Shown in pieces: positions 5,881-6,447 of a stretch of 6,447 nt of DNA; positions within the stretch are counted from its first letter, which is position 1; the number at the start of each line of letters is the position of its first letter. The position numbers and the translations under genes were made by a program. The DNA is taken from NCBI GenBank assembly GCA_021811525.1, contig JAJZOK010000048.1:1-6447 (forward strand). Direction: 5' to 3'. This stretch comes from Thermoplasmata archaeon (GTDB taxonomy: Archaea; Thermoplasmatota; Thermoplasmata; Thermoplasmatales; Thermoplasmataceae). Under the pieces are notes generated by a model. The model was given only the letters and a program-made list of their open reading frames with translations. It was not told where the DNA came from and did not search any database.

Positions 5881-6447
5881 CTAACTGACCTGTTTCTCCA
5901 GATCGTTTTCCATGATATAGTTAAGGTAAGTGTGGTTTCCAGGCCTGAAAGCATCACGGTATACAATTTTCATGCCTGTTCCGTGCAACAGGGATTCCAC
6001 TTTATTCTCGTCGTAGTATTCGAAATATCTAGTGTAGCTTGAATTTGCAACATTTCTTGTTTCATACCCTTTCCCCTCAATGAGACCCAGGAATAATATT
6101 CCACCCGGGCGAAGAAGGTTATGTATCTTTTCTAGCAATGTTTTAGATTCATCATAAGTGAGATGAATGAGGGACGAATACGCCCATATTCCGTCATACA
6201 GTTCTGCCAGATCCAAATCGCGCAGGTCAGCCTGAATGGATTTGAAACCAAGCCGGGAGGTCATCTCTACCATTTCCTTTGACCCATCAATGCAGGTCAC
6301 ACTCAGGCCTTGCTCCCTCAGAATAAGGGAATCCCTGCCAGGTCCGCTTCCCAGGTTAAGGACATCTTTTCCATGAAGCCTGGATACGAATTCCCTCACC
6401 GTTGCAGCGGGGAACTTCTCCCAGAAGTCCCTGGTTTCTGCGTCGTA
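5881..6447 (-). CDS. Class I SAM-dependent methyltransferase, 5'-partial
   Basis: This is a Rossmann-fold enzyme that transfers a methyl group from S-adenosylmethionine to an unidentified substrate, probably a small molecule. The frame is open to the right edge and begins YDAETRDFWEKFPAAT, the usual lead-in of this family, so the GTG at 6399 is an internal valine codon and the start lies outside the window. Counting from the edge, motif I is VLNLGSGPGRD (29-39), which binds SAM. The acidic residue of motif II is D54 in TCIDGS. ADLRDL (73-78) fits motif III, WAYSSLIHL (88-96) motif IV, and LLRPGG (111-116) the post-motif turn. The C-terminal part has RYFEYYDENKVESLL, common in type 11 and type 25 methyltransferases. 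Length and motifs suggest an intact domain with only a few N-terminal residues missing. The neighbours do not indicate a substrate. Confidence 0.85.
   Translation of the reverse strand, partial: YDAETRDFWEKFPAATVREFVSRLHGKDVLNLGSGPGRDSLILREQGLSVTCIDGSKEMVEMTSRLGFKSIQADLRDLDLAELYDGIWAYSSLIHLTYDESKTLLEKIHNLLRPGGILFLGLIEGKGYETRNVANSSYTRYFEYYDENKVESLLHGTGMKIVYRDAFRPGNHTYLNYIMENDLEKQVS

Noticed and set aside
6397..6399. GTG as the start of the methyltransferase
   Set aside because: The frame continues to the right edge with a family-typical lead-in (FWEKFP), so this is an internal valine codon.

Overview
The window looks like ordinary chromosomal DNA of an archaeon, most likely a member of the Thermoplasmatales or a close relative. 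Four observations point there. TATA-box-like elements sit about 25 to 28 bases upstream of three start codons with no Shine-Dalgarno sequence, as expected for leaderless archaeal transcripts. Oligo-T tracts follow stop codons. There is a very large, sequon-rich, NosD-like surface protein with the E-x-GLP-x-G-x-x-W type extracellular modules that I associate with Thermoplasmata and Sulfolobales. Finally, a phosphosulfolactate synthase family enzyme carries an archaeal-style winged-helix tail. The lineage is inferred from family knowledge and was not tested by a search.

Layout: the window holds six protein genes and no RNA gene, CRISPR array or insertion sequence that I can see. Two genes are on the + strand: a ComA-like enzyme fused to a winged-helix domain (cut by the left window edge) and a 196-residue orphan protein ending in a coiled coil. 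They converge on four minus-strand genes, given here in transcription order. First is a class I SAM-dependent methyltransferase (cut by the right window edge). Next come a zinc-ribbon protein with two membrane segments and a possible PH-like tail, then a roughly 1000-residue C-terminally anchored surface beta-helix protein, and last a GtrA-family four-helix membrane protein. Intergenic gaps are short (38 to about 165 bases) and mostly hold promoters and T-rich terminators.

The minus-strand genes each seem to have their own promoter, so this is a row of single genes and not a tight operon. The one plausible functional link is between the surface protein, which has more than 40 N-glycosylation sequons, and the adjacent GtrA-like protein, a family tied to lipid-linked sugar transport. 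That link is inferred from position only.

Both edge genes are 5'-truncated. Their reading frames run to the window edges with family-typical sequence, so the first internal ATG (17) and GTG (6399) are not the true starts. I see no obvious new multi-gene system. The most unusual item is the enzyme to winged-helix fusion at the left edge.
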